DNA of 6,892 nucleotides from JBBQKP01 sp038326995 (GTDB lineage Bacteria > Planctomycetota > Phycisphaerae > Tepidisphaerales > Tepidisphaeraceae): positions 1-6,892 of the forward strand of contig JBBQKP010000182.1 of the NCBI GenBank assembly GCA_038326995.1, in the 5' to 3' direction. The notes below the pieces were generated by a model, which was not told the DNA's origin, searched no databases, and saw nothing but the letters and a program-made list of their open reading frames with translations. Position numbers and translations under genes: made by a program. The number at the start of each line of letters is the position of its first letter. Position 1 is the stretch's first letter. Shown in pieces: positions 5,894-6,892 of this stretch.

Positions 5894-6892
5894 ATGGCCT
5901 CCAACAGTTCAAACCCAATCGATCACACACACGCAGCCGCCTCAACAGAAAAGGTTTCTCTGGGTGGACAGGCTCCGTTCTTTTTGCCCCTCCTTGGCAT
6001 GGGCGTGATCGGGCTATCAGCGGCATTGATCGCGGTGTTTACATTCGACAAGGGTGAGCCGGGCATCGGCCGGTTTTATCACGCGTATCTGCTGGCATTC
6101 TGTTTCTGCCTCTCGATCTCGCTGGGCAGCTTGTTCTTCGTGCTCATTCAACACACCGTCCGCGCGGGCTGGAGCGTGAACGTTCGCCGCATTTTCGAGA
6201 CGTTCGCCAGTGCGATGCCCATATTCCTGGTCCTTGCGATTCCGATATTGGTCGCGGTTTGGAGCGGCAAGGCGGAACTGTACCACTGGGCCGTGCCGAA
6301 GGTCGCCGTCGAACACGAACATGGTGAAAAGCAAGGAGCGGAGCACGAGACTAAATCCCATGCCGCAATCGATTCAACTCTACTGCTTGTCGAGGCGGGA
6401 AATGCTCATGCGACAAGTGAACTCGTGGCCGCCGACTCCAAGATCGCCGACTCCAAGATCGCCGACTCCAAGAACGACAAGTCAGTTGATAAACAAGAGA
6501 CGCCCAACAACGAAATCAACCCCGAGACGAGCCCGCCCAAAAAGCCCATCGGCTATCACACCGCCTACGGCTACAAGACCTTCGACGACTTCACCCGGGC
6601 GAAGTACGCATTTCTCAATCCCACATTCTTCACTCTGCGTGTGGGCGGGTATTTCATCATCTGGTCGATCATGGCCTGGTATTTCTACGGCCTGTCTCGC
6701 AAACAGGATGCCTCGGGCGACGTCGAACTGACCCTCCGCATGTCGCGACGCGCCCCAGTCTGCCTGGTGATCTTCGGCTGCACGATCTACTTCGCCGCCA
6801 TGGATCTGGTCATGACGCTCGACCACCACTGGTACAGCTCCATGTTCGGCATTCAATTCTTTGCGGGCAGCGTCATCGGCGCCTTCGCCACC
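5894..6892 (+). CDS. actF: ACIII membrane subunit ActF (3' partial)
   Basis: This is the second large polytopic subunit of Alternative Complex III, related to ActC. It is open to the window end with 333 residues visible, against roughly 400 or more for the complete family. ATG 5894 is the first start after an in-frame stop at 5864; no Shine-Dalgarno sequence is seen. Six hydrophobic segments lie at about 28-50, 62-87, 106-123, 249-265, 287-307 and 315 onward. Family landmarks are SLGSLFFVLIQHTVRAGWSVNVRR (76-99), ELYHW (128-132), FLNPTFFTLR (240-249) and MTLDHHWYSSMFGIQFFAG (307-325). Basic loops after helices 2 and 4 place them in the cytoplasm, so the loop between helices 3 and 4 is periplasmic. 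That loop is unusually long (about 124-246) and low in complexity. It is His-rich near 141-156 and has three ADSK(I/N) repeats at 180-194. The flanking helices stay in frame with family motifs on both sides, so this is an insertion and not a frameshift. Confidence 0.93.
   Translation, partial: MASNSSNPIDHTHAAASTEKVSLGGQAPFFLPLLGMGVIGLSAALIAVFTFDKGEPGIGRFYHAYLLAFCFCLSISLGSLFFVLIQHTVRAGWSVNVRRIFETFASAMPIFLVLAIPILVAVWSGKAELYHWAVPKVAVEHEHGEKQGAEHETKSHAAIDSTLLLVEAGNAHATSELVAADSKIADSKIADSKNDKSVDKQETPNNEINPETSPPKKPIGYHTAYGYKTFDDFTRAKYAFLNPTFFTLRVGGYFIIWSIMAWYFYGLSRKQDASGDVELTLRMSRRAPVCLVIFGCTIYFAAMDLVMTLDHHWYSSMFGIQFFAGSVIGAFAT
6431..6475 (+). repeat. 15-base tandem repeat x3 inside actF
   Basis: Three abutting 15-base units start with GCCGACTCCAAGA. 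The first two (6431-6445 and 6446-6460) are identical, and the third (6461-6475) differs by one base. They encode ADSKI, ADSKI and ADSKN in frame (ActF residues 180-194). Near-perfect nucleotide identity points to recent expansion by slippage, and the unit length (a multiple of three) preserves the reading frame. Confidence 0.93.

Noticed and set aside
5850..6057. Possible small gene starting at ATG 5850 between actE and actF
   Set aside because: It is in a different frame from actF and overlaps it for most of its length. Its product has no motif and reads like an out-of-frame shadow of the ActF N-terminus.
6431..6475. CRISPR-like array
   Set aside because: The units abut with no spacers, are only 15 bases long and are in frame within a coding gene.
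6290..6605. Frameshift or chimeric join in actF as an explanation for the low-complexity stretch
   Set aside because: ActF landmarks before (ELYHW) and after (FLNPTFFTLR) the stretch are in the same frame with no stop between them. An in-frame insertion explains it better.

Overview
The window is an interior piece of an operon for Alternative Complex III (ACIII), a membrane quinol:electron-acceptor oxidoreductase that replaces cytochrome bc1 in many bacteria. Five consecutive plus-strand genes are supported. They are actB (5' end missing), actC, actD, actE and actF (3' end missing), in the canonical family order. The pentaheme subunit ActA should lie just upstream. The rest of actF, and often genes for a c-type cytochrome or heme-copper oxidase, should lie downstream. 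Both are outside the window.

Layout: 2-2593 is the fused molybdopterin-oxidoreductase-like and four-cluster ferredoxin subunit (ActB). 2695-4257 is a ten-helix NrfD-like quinone-site subunit (ActC). 4314-4964 is the two-helix DUF3341 subunit (ActD). 5034-5840 is a membrane-anchored monoheme cytochrome c (ActE). 5894-6892 is the second large polytopic subunit (ActF), cut by the window edge. The intergenic gaps are short (101, 56, 69 and 53 bases). I see no terminator hairpin or convincing internal promoter in them, so one polycistronic mRNA is likely. The 101-base gap after actB holds short direct repeats.

How the genes work together, from knowledge of the family: quinol is oxidised at a site in the NrfD-like membrane part next to ActB. 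Electrons pass through the ActB Fe-S clusters to the c-type hemes of ActA and ActE, and then to a soluble cytochrome c or directly to a terminal oxidase. ActD and ActF complete the membrane sector.

Organism: the sequence is moderately GC-rich. Starts lack clear Shine-Dalgarno sequences and two follow pyrimidine tracts. Heptameric CTGAnnA-type repeats sit between genes. With the ACIII operon, this fits Planctomycetota or a related PVC lineage, but that is a tentative inference and other ACIII-bearing phyla are not excluded.

The core system is known, not new. The distinctive points are lineage-specific elaborations: a long His-rich, low-complexity insertion with a perfect 15-base tandem repeat in the predicted periplasmic loop of ActF, a His/Asp-rich tail followed by (GxxP)5 on ActC, a transmembrane anchor instead of a lipobox on ActE, and the leader and intergenic repeat architecture.
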